From: Amblyomma americanum
Taxonomy: Eukaryota; Arthropoda; Arachnida; Ixodida; Ixodidae
Assembly (NCBI RefSeq): GCF_052857255.1
Contig: NC_135497.1
Location: 190,104,290-190,168,289, forward strand
Direction of reading: 5' to 3'
Length of the DNA stretch: 64,000 bases
Both the position numbers and the translations under genes were made by a program. Below, one piece after another: positions 1-10,640 of this stretch. The notes beneath the pieces were generated by a model. The model saw nothing but the letters and a program-made list of their open reading frames with translations. It did no database searches and was not told where the DNA came from. The stretch's first letter is position 1, and every line of letters begins with the position of its first letter.

Positions 1-977
1 ATCGTTGTTCCAGTGTACAAGACAGGCAGGGATACTGTTTCCTCACGCTGATTCTGTAGCGACTTTGGTTCGGTTGGCGAAACGCGTTGTTTCCGCCGGG
101 TGTTCGCAGTTATTTGCATACCGCAATGTGGCCGCGTGCAGTAGAGACATCATAATGACGAGCAGCGTCACTCAGGCATGCGCCAAATAGAATAAAAGGG
201 GAAATTAAATGAACCTCCAGAGGTTTCTCGTAGATGAAGGCCGCAGTAGACAATAGGGTTCTCCATGTATTAATTAATGATTCAATCAATAGGGTTTTAT
301 TTCACATTAGCGATGTTGAGGATGATGAGAAAGCTTTTGTGTGGGCTTGACGTAGCATCTGCGCCCCCTACAGCAGCTGCACCAGGTACAGGCCCAAAAT
401 TAGGCTATTCAACATGCATAATTATGTTAATGGATACACTGACTTCTTATTTACAACAATGCCCAACTGAGAAAATTAATGACAAAACTATATAAAGGAA
501 CAGGCAAAATCAGTGGTACATATTATATAAAAAAAACATTGCAACTTCAATTACTGCGCGGAAAAGAAATAACATCGGCTGAATTGAGGACATCATACCA
601 ATTAAATGTTGTCAATAATTTAGTGCAAACATGAGATAATCCAGAATTAGGATGCATAAAGCTACTGACAAAACTAACGACTGATTGAAGGACAGCTTTT
701 GATTGCCATAGCTGGTTTGCGCTTGGGCTGTAAGGCAGTAGTATCTAATGCACCTGTTTTAGAGACGGTCTTTTCATTTTAAGCTCGACGGATTAGAAAA
801 ACACGCTGTGCCGAATAATGCTTTAAGCGAAGCACTTGCGAAAAAGAAGAGTACACAGCGAAATAAGTATTGTCTAGCACCTATAAGAAGTTTAGTAGTG
901 AGATAATTTGGAATATTATTTTTTAAGTATATTTATGTATTTCACTTGGTTATACGGACTTTTATGACATTAAATAC
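1..977. other. Intergenic, nothing recognised
   Basis: Mixed to AT-rich sequence with only short chance frames. I see no repeat, RNA gene or protein similarity. Confidence 0.5.
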
Positions 978-1080
978 TTTGCATGGAAACAGCGCAGTAG
1001 ACGGGACCAAGAAAAGAAGACACACACAGCGCCCGTGTGTGTGTCTTCTTGGTCCCGTCTACTGCGGTGTTTCCATGCAA
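978..1080. repeat. Near-perfect palindrome (foldback element)
   Basis: Arms at about 979-1028 and 1034-1080 are inverted copies, starting TTGCATGGAAACA and running through GCAGTAGACGGGACCAAG to a CA/TG-rich centre. The left arm has about 5 extra bases and there is one clear mismatch. RNA from either strand would form a hairpin of about 45 bp with almost no loop. This looks like a small foldback element or an inverted duplication of a retroelement end; no target duplication was found. Confidence 0.8.
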
Positions 1081-1184
1081 GGAATGTACCAACTAGCCCG
1101 GCTTACTCCTTTGTTGGGCATTAAATAGGGTTGTAAAGACACAATAAAGAAACAGTAACTAATTGCACAAGAGAACCAATAAGA

Positions 1185-1343
1185 AGCAAAATGAACAAAG
1201 GTCGAGGGGGAGCCTCAGTCAGCCAACCAACGTTTCGACGATAGGACTGGTCTTCGTTTGGGACCAGACGAAGACAAGCCATCTCGTCGAAACGGTGGCT
1301 AGCGAATTGAGGCTGCCCCTCGACCTTTGTTCGCTTTGTTTTC
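1185..1343. repeat. Foldback element with hammerhead-like motifs
   Basis: Arms 1185-1256 and 1268-1343 are inverted copies sharing GAACAAAGGTCGAGGGG, AGCCTCA, a GTCGAAACG block and an ACGAAGAC block. Each arm, read toward its own outer end, gives the order [C.]ACGA-AGAC-loop-GTC-GAAACG: minus strand 1260 to 1232, plus strand 1265 to 1293. That is the layout of a hammerhead core, but the first segment reads CAAACGA or CAGACGA instead of CUGANGA, so U4 is changed and activity is doubtful. It is probably a decayed inverted pair of PLE-type ends. Confidence 0.65.
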
Positions 1344-1408
1344 AGTTGTCAAGAATCCCATCATGCTGCCTTCTCTCTACCGTGCACTCACATGAGAAAC
1401 AGTGAATT

Positions 1409-1956
1409 ATGAAAGAGTTTCTTTAGGCGTCGTGGAAAGAAATACCTAAACGTTGAGAAAATGCCTGTACTTTTTATATCTAGTAGTCGTTGTACCTGCA
1501 CAGATATAATGCAATAAATGCTCCTCAAACATAACCACCAGTCTCAACTGTGGACTCGACGTTAATTTTGGGTAAAAAAGATGACAACAAAAGCAATGAA
1601 ATGAACTTATTTTACAGCCTGAAAGGCACAGAATAACATTTACTAGTGTTCATTATCGATGGGTTCGAAAGGGACCAGTGGTGTAAAGAACTCAAGTATC
1701 TTGCAGCCTGTGCTTCAAGGCTCACCAAGCATGGCACTTTAAAATATAGGCTGATTGCGTCAGCGTTTACCACAAAAAATGAGTTATAACCAATGTTCAA
1801 AATATATTTCGTGTAAAAAGTAAGAATAGTGGTCCACGTATACTGGTTTACGGTAGAGTACGCCTACAGTAAAATAATTTAATATCACTTGCTACTTGCT
1901 GGCAGTGCGACAGTATATAGGGTTTAATTATATCCTGAAAACAACCGTAGTATGCA
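1409..1956. other. Intergenic, nothing recognised
   Basis: AT-rich, with no supported gene or repeat. Confidence 0.5.
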
Positions 1957-2616
1957 TATACCGGGCGTTTTAAATTATTCGATGCAGATTTCTCTCTTTA
2001 AATCCCGAAAAAAATACGTCGGTGCGGTTATGCAGGTGGATTGGGTGGCAAGAACGTTATTTTCGTGATAGGGCGAAATGAAATTATACTGATGAACTAA
2101 AATTCAGTGACCGACCTCGAGATTCGGTCAAAACATTATATTGCATTATTGAACGCCATCAATATATCGGCAAAGTGCTTCGAGATTTCGCCTATGAAAA
2201 GATGTCCTCGAGAACTCTTAAAGTTGGCTTTCCCACGTTCAAACTTCTCAAATGGCGTTGCTGCAAGCGGTGTCAACACAGAAACAGTGTTCAATTATTC
2301 TACACCCGGAAACGCTTAAGATTCGACCAATGAGAAACGTAAGAAATCAACTTAACTAGTTTCAAAAATGTGTTTTTTTTTTACGTTCGATATAGTGAAC
2401 CACAAAGCAATTTCCAATGCATCAAACACTCAGCTCTCCTTCGATGTTGACTGACTTCAGTTCCGCACTTTTGATGCTGTGCTCTGAAACGGCAAGTTAT
2501 TAAATGAATTAGTGAACTTTACTTTATTAATCGTAGCATAATTGCACGTTATCGACGTAAATGATGTTCACCTACACTTAAAAAAATGTATCGAATAACT
2601 GGAAACACCCGGTATA
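1957..2616. mobile_element. Non-autonomous TIR DNA element
   Basis: The two ends are inverted relatives of 25 bp: 1957-1981 begins TATACCGGGCGTTT and the reverse complement of 2592-2616 begins TATACCGGGTGTTT; both end in TTATTCG, with about 20 of 25 positions alike. The TATACnGGGTGT style of terminus is common in arthropod repeats. The 660-bp interior has no transposase. A terminus-like CACCCGGTATA also occurs alone at 8359-8372. Confidence 0.6.
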
Positions 2617-2695
2617 TCAAGCTTCCCCTGAAATGTGTTAAGATTTATGTTATCGAGTACTTTTTAAAAATTTTACAAAAATACCTATACTTTAT

Positions 2696-2902
2696 CTCGG
2701 CTACTGACCCGAAAGACGCGGGTTCGATCCCGGCCATGGCGGTCGCATTTCGATGGAGGCGAAGTGCTAGAGGCCTGTGTACTGTGACATGTCAGTGCAC
2801 GTTAAAGAACCCCAGGTGATCGAAATTATTTGCAGTCCTCCACTACGGCGTCCCTAATAGGCTTAGTCGCTTTGGGACGTTGGAGCCCACAAAATATAAA
2901 CC
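2696..2902 (+). mobile_element. Ruka-type SINE, short form, 5'-truncated
   Basis: A tRNA-like head survives from the anticodon-arm side (CGGCTACTGACCCGAAAGACG) with a B-box-like GGTTCGATCCC. Body landmarks follow in order: TTTCGATGGAGGCGAA, GTCAGTGCACGTTAAAGAACC, CCTCCACTACGGCGTCCC, then CTTTGGGACGTT. The A-box part of the head is missing. Confidence 0.85.
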
Positions 2903-5213
2903 ATGTATCAACCATGATGTTGTCGTAAAAAACGGATACTGTCGCCCGGCGCTTGTTTATTGTTTGTTTTGCCAGCCGACCACTGTTGAGTACAACCACG
3001 CCACCTAGGTGCGGTAGGCGCCTTTTTTTTTTTTGAACGCGGGCGCTAGACTGGGGGCGCAGTGACGGACGCAAGACGATGGCGACCAAACGAGTCAACG
3101 ACGGAGTTAACAAAAGAAAGAACAAACAAAACAAAAGAAAGAGTTACTGCTTTTTCATCGAGAAGCCGGTTCTTACATGTGTAACAGGTTCAAATATTGG
3201 TCGAATATGATCCGCTTACCGAAGAGTGCCCTCGTGACGCCTAGCGGAACTAGGAAACATTGTTTTACAACTACATAGGCCATTGTGTCCAACCTATATA
3301 TCTCACACAGCGATTTTGACTATGAGGAGACCGTAATGAAAGGCTCCTGAAGCCCAGATTTTTTTTTGTATCGCAGAACTGCATACCAGCACCGGACTGT
3401 CTCAGTATTCTGCATTCATATCGTGTCGTTACCGCCGCAGCCTATATCGAACCCAGAACATCGAGTTGAGTAGCAGAACACGACAGATACTACGCCACTT
3501 GTAATTGGAGAAAAGAAAATGTTTGTCAGAGGCCTACTGAGTCTTTGAGCTGATAAGGGAAATAAAACTTGGCTTTCACTATGCTCCATATGATTAGACA
3601 AGCGAGGCGTTAGCGTAACTAATTCCCCGGGCGGCAGCGCAATCACCTGCAGTAGTCGCGAGTCAGAGCCAATATATTTTTTAATAGTCCATAGGGTAGT
3701 TGAACTTTTTGGGCAAGAAATCCTGGAAGGAATTAACCTTCGTGCTGCAAAAGCCATGTTGAAGTAATATGTGCCATGCTGTTTCGCCTCAATAAAAAAC
3801 GATGCGACACTTTCGCAACAAGCACCGTCGAAACACTGTATGTGTCTTCCCCGCGGATGAGCTACGATCCTCCTCACATAGTTTGTGAAAAGGGTCACGG
3901 GGAGGTATGAAGAGGGACGAGGTGTCGCTTCGGCTAAATATGAAGGCGGGAAAACAAAAGCGGCATGGAATAGGGTGCAGGACCCTCATGTTATACCGGT
4001 CTAGAACCGCCCTGCGAAAGTGGGAACATGCAAGTGAAAAAGGGTCGAAGAAATGAAGGGCCAGCCATAAGAAAGCCACAGCTTCAGCAGATCAGCTCAT
4101 GTTTGCCAAGCACATAAAACAAGTATTGTTGTTACACACTCAGACTAAATCTTACGACATAGACCCTGGACATGTAGTCATTCACAACGCCTGTAATGTT
4201 AAATAAAATTTTCTTACATCTCTTTGTGTCGCTGACATGAAAATAGCTAGCGAAAGGCGTCAGCACCTCTTTCGTCATTTTAGTCAAGCGAATGTTTTTT
4301 CTGCGATGCTCGAGTATACATGGCGATAGTGTCCTCAATAAACTTCTGCTGTCAGTTCTTTGCGAAGCTGCCGCAGTGTGGCGTTCATTTCGCGAAAATC
4401 GTGAATAAAACTTAATTTGCTTTTCTATGACTCCTTAAATAATTGAAATAATTTTTTTTTTTGCTTCAGTTGGATCGAACAGAATTAAAATAAGAGCTCA
4501 CCTGACCATGATGAACCCAAAGCGTGGACTCGGCGTTCCCACTCTGAGACGAACGGGCCCTGATTGGCCGAGAACGACTAAGGTGGCTGCTCTATCGTGG
4601 CCATGTAACGCTTGAAGTCTCTTATAAAGCCGATTCACGAGGTCTTCCACGAGCGGAATGGCCTAGGCGGAACTGTCGTAAGAAGGAAAATAGCGTTCTG
4701 TTTATATCGTTGCTCTCAGTTAGAATAGCATTGAGTTGCAGCGTAGAAGTCGCATGTTTCCGCCTTAACGTGCCGGGAACCACTCGCCAGGAAGGCTTGG
4801 CTGTATTATTGGAAGTATTCCTGCGTTCGTCAGCCCAACCCGAAACTGCGTGCCCTAATCTGCGAATCTGAGCGAATTAGTATTGCGGTAGATTAAAATA
4901 ACACTCATGCATGAGACCGCTTACGTGAGCGACCGACTCAGTGAAATTAACACACCCAGAAATTCTAGCCAAGCGCGTTTTTTCAGTGGGAAGTTGTTTG
5001 CTAATACATTTTCTTTTCCATATCCTAAGGTTGCATCATAACTGCCCGTATATCCGCAGATCCCTCTTCGGGACGCTTGTAGGTTTCTTCTGTTTATTGT
5101 CAAAAAAGCACCCCATTGGTCTTCAATGGCAGTCTTAACTACTCGGTGCGAGCGCAGGACAAACTTCAAAAGCCAGATTTAATTGCGCATAGGAAGGTTA
5201 GGCCACCCCCATC
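2903..5213. other. Intergenic, no supported gene
   Basis: A 160-codon minus frame at 3416-3898 and overlapping shorter frames have no recognisable domain, signal peptide or conserved motif and look like chance. No repeat was recognised. Confidence 0.45.
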
Positions 5214-5320
5214 AGTATGCTAATAACAGTTGCTGACAATATCAACGCGAAAGCTTTAAGGCTCCCGTTCAGCGGAGAACCCGGCGGTGACGCTGCCGTC
5301 CCTGCGAGAAAATACAGATT
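5214..5320 (-). repeat. Fragment of SINE-C 3' tail
   Basis: The reverse complement carries GACGGCAGCGTCACCG, GGGAGCCTTAAAGC and TTCGCGTTGA. It matches in order the tail after the SINE-C copies at 15340-15390 and 31040-31100 (GACG/GTG..TTTTCTGC..GAGC..TTA..GCGTTAAAA). Confidence 0.45.
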
Positions 5321-5488
5321 GGTCGTAAAGGTAGTGACGTCACAGTTGAGCGGCAGATTTAAAAAGCGATTGAAATATCACACAAATTGTGAATGTACGG
5401 TGGCGACATGACTTAAACGTTGTTATGACATGTAAGAATGTAAATCAAATTAATTGCACTGAAAGAAAATTGGGATGAGATGCTTTAT

Positions 5489-5714
5489 GGTTTATAGCGG
5501 TTTTACGTACGTAAACGACTGAGGATATGAGGGACGCCGTAGTGAAGGGCTCTGGAAATTTCGACCACCTGGGGTTCTTTAACGTGCACTGACATCGCAC
5601 AGTACACGGGCCTCTAGAACTTCGCCTCCATCTAAATTTGACCGCCGCGGCCGGGATCGAACCCATGTCTTTTGGGTCAGCAGCCGAGCGCCGTAACCAC
5701 TGAGCCACCGGCGT
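5489..5714 (-). mobile_element. Ruka-type SINE, short form, near full length
   Basis: On the minus strand: CGCCGGTGGCTCAGTGGTTA (tRNA A-box region), CGGCTGCTGACCC, B-box GGTTCGATCCC, then the Ruka body to the 3' end at 5489. The head is intact enough to contain both RNA polymerase III promoter boxes. Confidence 0.9.
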
Positions 5715-5820
5715 AAGATGGGAATCGAATTCGACCCCTCGCATCCCGAGTCAAACTCGCTACCCCCGGCGAACGAGGCACGTTCGTTCAACTTGGTTGA
5801 AAAGAGGACTTGTGTGTCTT

Positions 5821-5912
5821 GTCCGACAGTGTCCGTATCAGCAGGCCGCTGACGGGACCCATTAACGCTACCGCGTCATAACCTTAAGGCGGAGCTTAAG
5901 TGTTCCCCGAAC
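5821..5912 (-). repeat. Dispersed repeat family E, copy 1
   Basis: The reverse complement reads GGGGAACACTTAAGCTCCGC, CTTAAGGTTATGACGCGGTA, GCGTTAATGGG. It matches 14602-14690 and 27757-27806 over the block TTAAGC.CCGCCTTAAGGGTATGACGC. The family is unknown to me; it may be a SINE 5' part. Confidence 0.6.
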
Positions 5913-6087
5913 TGTACACAGTTGCCTCACAATTAAAAGCGATGCCCAAGAAAGCTGGACTGGAGTGTAACGGCAAGTGCTTTAGTAGTATTTTTATTTA
6001 GTCATGACACCCCTGAGGGCTCTCTCCGGTTGGCTATTGAATGGGGAGATGCGGGAGCCAGGCATGCTGATTAATAATCCATAGAAC

Positions 6088-6158
6088 AGGTGTCCAACGA
6101 TATATGACAGATACTGCGCCGTTTCCTTTCCCCCAAAACCAATTATTATTATTATTAG
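6088..6158 (+). mobile_element. Ruka-type SINE, long form, 3' tail only
   Basis: GGTGTCCAACGATATATGAC, AGATACTGCGCC and CCAATTATTATTATTATT match the end of the long-form SINE copies. Heavily 5'-truncated. Confidence 0.8.
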
Positions 6159-6187
6159 AACACACTAAACATCAGTAAACGTTACAC

Positions 6188-6448
6188 ACGCCGTAGCGAT
6201 GGCCTAGTGGTTTGAGCATCTCTCTCTATAATGCGTGTGGTGCAGGGTTAACGATCTGCATAGTGCCGCCGGGTACCCACCAGTTTCCAATGAGCCCAAA
6301 CTTTCCCGGCCTGGCGCTGGGCTTCTCTGGGGTGAAATGCTTGGAAAATGAGTCTTTGACCCCGCCTTGGGCAGACAAAGCACCTTCTGCCATGGCGCTA
6401 TTTTACCAAGCTGTCCTTGCGCCAATAAAATTTATCGTCATCATTACG
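6188..6448 (+). mobile_element. tRNA-headed SINE, family D, copy 1
   Basis: The head is GCGATGGCCTAGTGGTTTGA (A-box-like) followed by CAGGGTTAACGATC (degenerate B-box). The body includes GCCGCCGGGTACCCACC, GGGTGAAATGCTTGG-type sequence, CATGGCGCTATTTT and CCTTGCGCCAATAAAATT, ending in an ATC/CAT-rich tail. The same order occurs inverted at 29343-29589. A 26-base poly(A)-rich stretch follows. Confidence 0.75.
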
Positions 6449-6574
6449 CAATGCATAGAAAAAAAAAGAAAATGCATTTTAAAGAACACAGAGGACAAAT
6501 AGAAATTGGCCTGTATCGATAGGGTACAGCGTTCTAATCCTGAAGAGACCACTCTCACCGAAAACAGAGCTTTT

Positions 6575-7145
6575 ACGATCTAGAAATGACCAAAAAAAAA
6601 TGAAATACAGGTGTCGCCATCACCGGCCGATTTCTCAAGTAAAATGCGTGCGTCGGCACCAATATCAGCATGGATCTCAGAGGCCACGCCACACCGCCAT
6701 TCACTTCAAAAATTAATTTTTTATTGGTTTTTTGGGCGAAAGGAAATGGTGCAGTATCTGTCTCATATATCGTTGGACACCTGAACCGCGCCGTAAGGGA
6801 AGGGATAAAGGAGGGAGTGAAAGAAGAAAGGAAGAAGAGGTGCCGTAGTGGAGGGCTCTGGAATAATTTCGACCACCTGGGGATCTTTAACGTGCACTGA
6901 CATCGCACAGCACACGGGCGCCTTAGCGTTTTTCCTCCATAAAAACGCAGCCGCCGCGGTCGGGTTCGAACCCGGGAACTCCGGATCAGTAGCCGAGCAC
7001 TCTAACCACTGAGCCACCGCGGCGGGTTCAAAACGGTTGCAACGCGTCCTTTTCGGTAAGGACGTCACAAGTTTGAATCGACTGGTGGGAAGAGTTTTAA
7101 ATCCAATTTTCTCGGTGATAAATAAGTCATTTGCCACTGGACAAA
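6575..7145 (-). repeat. Dispersed repeat family F, split by a SINE
   Basis: The parts on each side of the inserted SINE (6712-7026) match, in inverted order, the plus-strand copy at 57694-57990. Shared landmarks are CTTACCGAAAAGGACG, CCTCTGAGATCC, CGCATTTTACTTGA and AATCGGCCGGTGA. Family unknown to me; non-coding. Confidence 0.7.
6712..7026 (-). mobile_element. Ruka-type SINE, long form, full length
   Basis: The minus strand starts CCGCCGCGGTGGCTCAGTGG with both tRNA boxes (B-box GGTTCGAACCC) and runs through GCGTTTTTATGGAGG, GTCAGTGCACGTTAAAGATC, CCTCCACTACGGCACC, a TTCC/TTTC pyrimidine stretch, and GATACTGCACC to the 3' end. It is flanked by TTCAAAA at 6705-6711 and 7027-7033, a likely 7-bp target duplication, and lies inside repeat family F. 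Confidence 0.92.
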
Positions 7146-7329
7146 CTTCAACATAGCCAGAAAGAGCCAAAGCATTAATTTTTACTGAAAATGATAACAG
7201 CCCGGAGGTGTCCTGACTGTCACTTTAAGAAAAAAAAAAGGGAGCCAGACTAAATGCAGAAAACGTGACATAGAGCGTGAACCGATATCAATACACGTTT
7301 TCGTCGAAGGGAACGAGATCTTGAAATTT

Positions 7330-7800
7330 TGTGTATGCCTATTTTTGTGCCAATGTCTGGGCGCGAACTGTTCCATTCAATGATAGTGCGGAGAATGAAC
7401 GAGTTGTCATAAACAGATAGGTGGCAGGTGACGCGTTTAACTTTGAAAAGATGAATGAATGACGTGGAAGGATAACAAGGGGTAACTAGGAGAAACCATC
7501 TCGTAGGAATGGATGGCGATAAATTTTATCAAGTGTTAAACGAGCATGTGTACAACGTTGCGATGTTTTCCGATTCGTGACATCATTTTAGGGCTGTGAC
7601 GCTAGTAAAACGCGAGTAGTCTGAGAAGATAAATTGAGCACCACGGCTCTGCAAGGATTCACGCTTAATGAGGAGGTAGACTTAGTCAGGGTCCCAAATG
7701 GCTGCGGCGTATCCGATTTTAGGCCGGAATATAGAGTGGTGGGCATGTTTGTTAACGCGTGGACTGTCAGCAGGTGCTAGGGTAGTATTGGTATGGTGAT
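7330..7800 (-). pseudogene. LINE reverse-transcriptase C-terminal fragment
   Basis: Read on the minus strand with frame breaks, this piece holds three motifs in the order seen at the C-terminus of jockey/CR1-like LINE proteins: YAAAIWDPD (7711-7685), a SRGAQFIFSDYSR-like stretch with TSVTALK (about 7638-7590), then RTIIEWNSS (7390-7366) just before the usual end. These match the family pattern LEYA..IWDP / IQNRAARFI...YSR..SVT / RTI.EWN.LP. There are in-frame stops (after DPD and after TALK) and no RT active-site part, so it is a dead 5'-truncated copy. The call is by motif order; clade not determined. Confidence 0.7.
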
Positions 7801-9630
7801 GGCATGTTAGGTCAAAAGTATTTCAGTGCTGACGCAACGTTCGCTGGTGACGTGCTGCAAAGCCTAAACGGCGCCCATTTCGAACCCCTCTGTTATTTTA
7901 TTCCAGCTTGCACTTTCTTTTGCTTCGTTGCTCTAAAAAATGTCAGCAATGTAGTTGGTGATGTCTTGCATGAAGCGACGAAGAAAAAGTGCATGCCGCA
8001 ATAAAATTGGGCGCTGTAGGCACTGATGGCAACACGTTACCGGCCGTCATTGCGTCCGCACTCCTGAGCACTTCTTGCGCTCAGTTTCGTTTCGAGCTAA
8101 GAAAAGCACCAGGTTTCCTCCTTCGTTAAAAATACTGATATGACATCGTCTTGTTCGTGGCTACGAAATTGTCCTTGGCCCTAACCACCACACTGGGATA
8201 ATTAAGAGCTAATTAGTAATTTTTTTTAAGTACGTGAGCTGTACAATTGGCATTTTTTCAAAATTAGTGGCGTCCGCCAAGGCTGACAGTTTGTTCCTGA
8301 AAATATTTCTTTGTTCTCTTTCGACCACCTGATTTTTAGGAATATTTTAGAGTTCCCCAAACACCCGGTATAACTGAAAAGGCACTTTCTGCGTCAGGTA
8401 TTGGAGGAGCTAGTTATCTTGACGGTCATTTATCGATGTACGCACAACGCAGACATCTATAAAAGAATGGGTTCATATTGCTAAAAAAGTCGGTAAAGTT
8501 TATTAGGAATGATAAAAGTGCTGCAACGTAGCTTTGCTGGGCGCTAGTTTTTGCGGAACAAGTGTGCAAAACAGCGATTATAGATTAGTGGTTATAAACT
8601 AAAAGCGATTTTGAAAGAAGCACTGTGTACTCTTTACTATACGTACATGGGCTAATGTTGTGCTAAATTCATGGTACGAGATAAAGGCAATGCTTTGAGT
8701 AAACGAAGACAGAAGACACGAGTGGTGTTTACGGAAACCATGCTCGGAGGGGTTAAACGAACTAAGGGAAAACGAAATTTACAATGTTAGAATATATTGT
8801 GTGTTATAAAATTTTACAAGAAATGTGCGTTAACGTGACCGACTTGTAAATAAGAGGAAAATGAAACTGTTACCGAAATCGAAAAGAGAGACCGCTTTCC
8901 CGACCTTCCATTCCTGCTCCCATGGACAGCGTTGTGGGATTGTGCGAAAAGGCCAGAAAGAACACTGACGAGTGTACTTTTATGTACTTTAGCAAATTTT
9001 ATTGGATGTTATGCACACTGCGACTGCAGGACAACTTGAAACTGCGGGGCAATTTAATATTTCTAATTAAATTTCTTACTGTATCCTACTGCGACAGTGT
9101 CCTTGGGGAGGAATTTGCCCTTGCGTAGTTCAGACATGACAGCAGCTGTGAAGTTTGGAACTAATACATGATTCGACTTAAGGCAACTTTCCGCACTGGT
9201 CGCGATTTGGTCTTTCTAGAAACTCGCGTATGCGAATATGCGTCGCTTGTGGCTAGAAACATTTTTATTGAGACCTGGAAAATATTTCTACAATATCTCA
9301 ACCTGTTCCCCAGACGGAGTAACTAGGCGGAGCGCTGCATCGGCTTCCTTCTATACTATTGTAGTTGCCAGGCAGTAACGGCGCGGCTACTGCGGCTGAT
9401 TGCGAGAGAAACTCCGCATATCCGTGACGGCACGGCCTGACGCTTCCCTATACGCGGAGCTGTATAGCCATCTCTGCGCATAACCGAGCGCACTTACTAA
9501 CCCTGCCATGTTACGTGGTTTCATGATATCACAGACCCGTCGACAGATCAGCGAATTCTATGACAAACGACACCGCCCGCCGAGTATAGTTTGTTCTCCG
9601 GTGAGGTTTTTAGAAGCCGCACTAGTTGTA
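7801..9630. other. Intergenic, nothing recognised
   Basis: Only short frames. A lone CACCCGGTATA terminus-like motif at 8359-8372 resembles the end of the TIR element at 1957-2616; no partner end was found. Confidence 0.45.
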
Positions 9631-9636
9631 TCACTG

Positions 9637-9700
9637 AGGGTGGACACCTGAACCGCAGCGCGGGCGAAGGTTTGAAAGTAATGAATAAGCGGGCAGAGAG
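9637..9700 (-). mobile_element. Possible long-form Ruka SINE fragment
   Basis: GGTGGACACCTGAACCGC followed by GCGGGCGAAGG matches the antisense of the long-form SINE 3' half (GGACACCTGAACCGCGCCG). The rest is too diverged to extend. Confidence 0.5.
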
Positions 9701-10069
9701 AGGGAAAGAAGCTGTGCATTCGACGCATGGTCTAAGGCGTGTGTTGGTGGGTTCAACGCTCAAACCCCAACTCGCAGTCAGCCGAACGGCAGCTATGTCA
9801 ACGCTATCGACGGATGAGGCACAAACACTGTTGGAGTCGGTGCTGGTTAATACGGCTTTGAGAGCCAGATCAGCCAGAACAGGTCTACGGGCTGTTACGA
9901 ACTAAGCGTCACTAATGGAATGGGAACCGCTGGTGAAGTACGTACGTATACCGGATACGGTCCCGTTATGTCTCTGCAATAGCGGAGCGAAAGACTCGTT
10001 ACAGGTGTGCCCAGAGGAAAATCGCACTGCCACTTGCGCTATTTTGGCAGGCAAACCACGGAGCTCCTT

Positions 10070-10640
10070 TTAGATTGTTACATGCCGATACACATATGAC
10101 GCGCTGAGAAAACACACAGATAGTCTGTTCCTGCACAACAGTTGCACACTCTTATCCGGCGCCAAACGTATCTGCATTCGCACGGCGCGTGTACTGATTT
10201 GCCGCTCTGTGAGGCCGCCCGGACAAGACAGGGCGTCTTGCGAAATCGGCCGCGAGGTGCGAATTTCAGGCACGTCTCGCACCCAGTATGCGACTGCGTT
10301 CGCGGAGATTAAAGCCGCCACTTCCCCCGTTCCTCCGGGCGGCGTCCAGCGGGAGCGCGATCTGTATGCGCCGCCGTGCCGCGCAGCATATCGCGGAGGG
10401 CCGCCGATTTCCGACGGCTCGCGGAACGGCCGCGCCGCCGCCCGTGCGCCAACTTCCCCGACAAAAGCCTCGGCCGGCATCTCGAGCACGTCCCTTTGTC
10501 TATAAACTCCGCCCGGCACACGTGAAAGCAAGCGGCGGGCGGGCGAGCACGGCAGGAAAATGGAGGCGCTCCCGCGTGAATGAAACCGCTGATTCGGTGG
10601 GGGAAGTTTTCGAAGCCGGGGTATTCTCTAGCCGGTGATT
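10070..10640. other. GC-rich, CpG-dense island without a recognised gene
   Basis: Clearly richer in CG than its surroundings, with overlapping frames on both strands (up to 153 codons) that are a product of composition and show no domain. A TATA-like TATAAAC lies at about 10501 followed by GC-box-like CCCGCCGC patterns. It could be a promoter or first exon of a gene I cannot resolve. Confidence 0.35.

Noticed and set aside
3416..3898. 160-codon minus-strand frame
   Set aside because: No domain or conserved motif; composition and overlap with other open phases suggest chance.
5660..5714. tRNA genes at the A/B-box sequences
   Set aside because: All such places continue into SINE bodies and the tRNA-like parts have mismatched arms; they are SINE heads.
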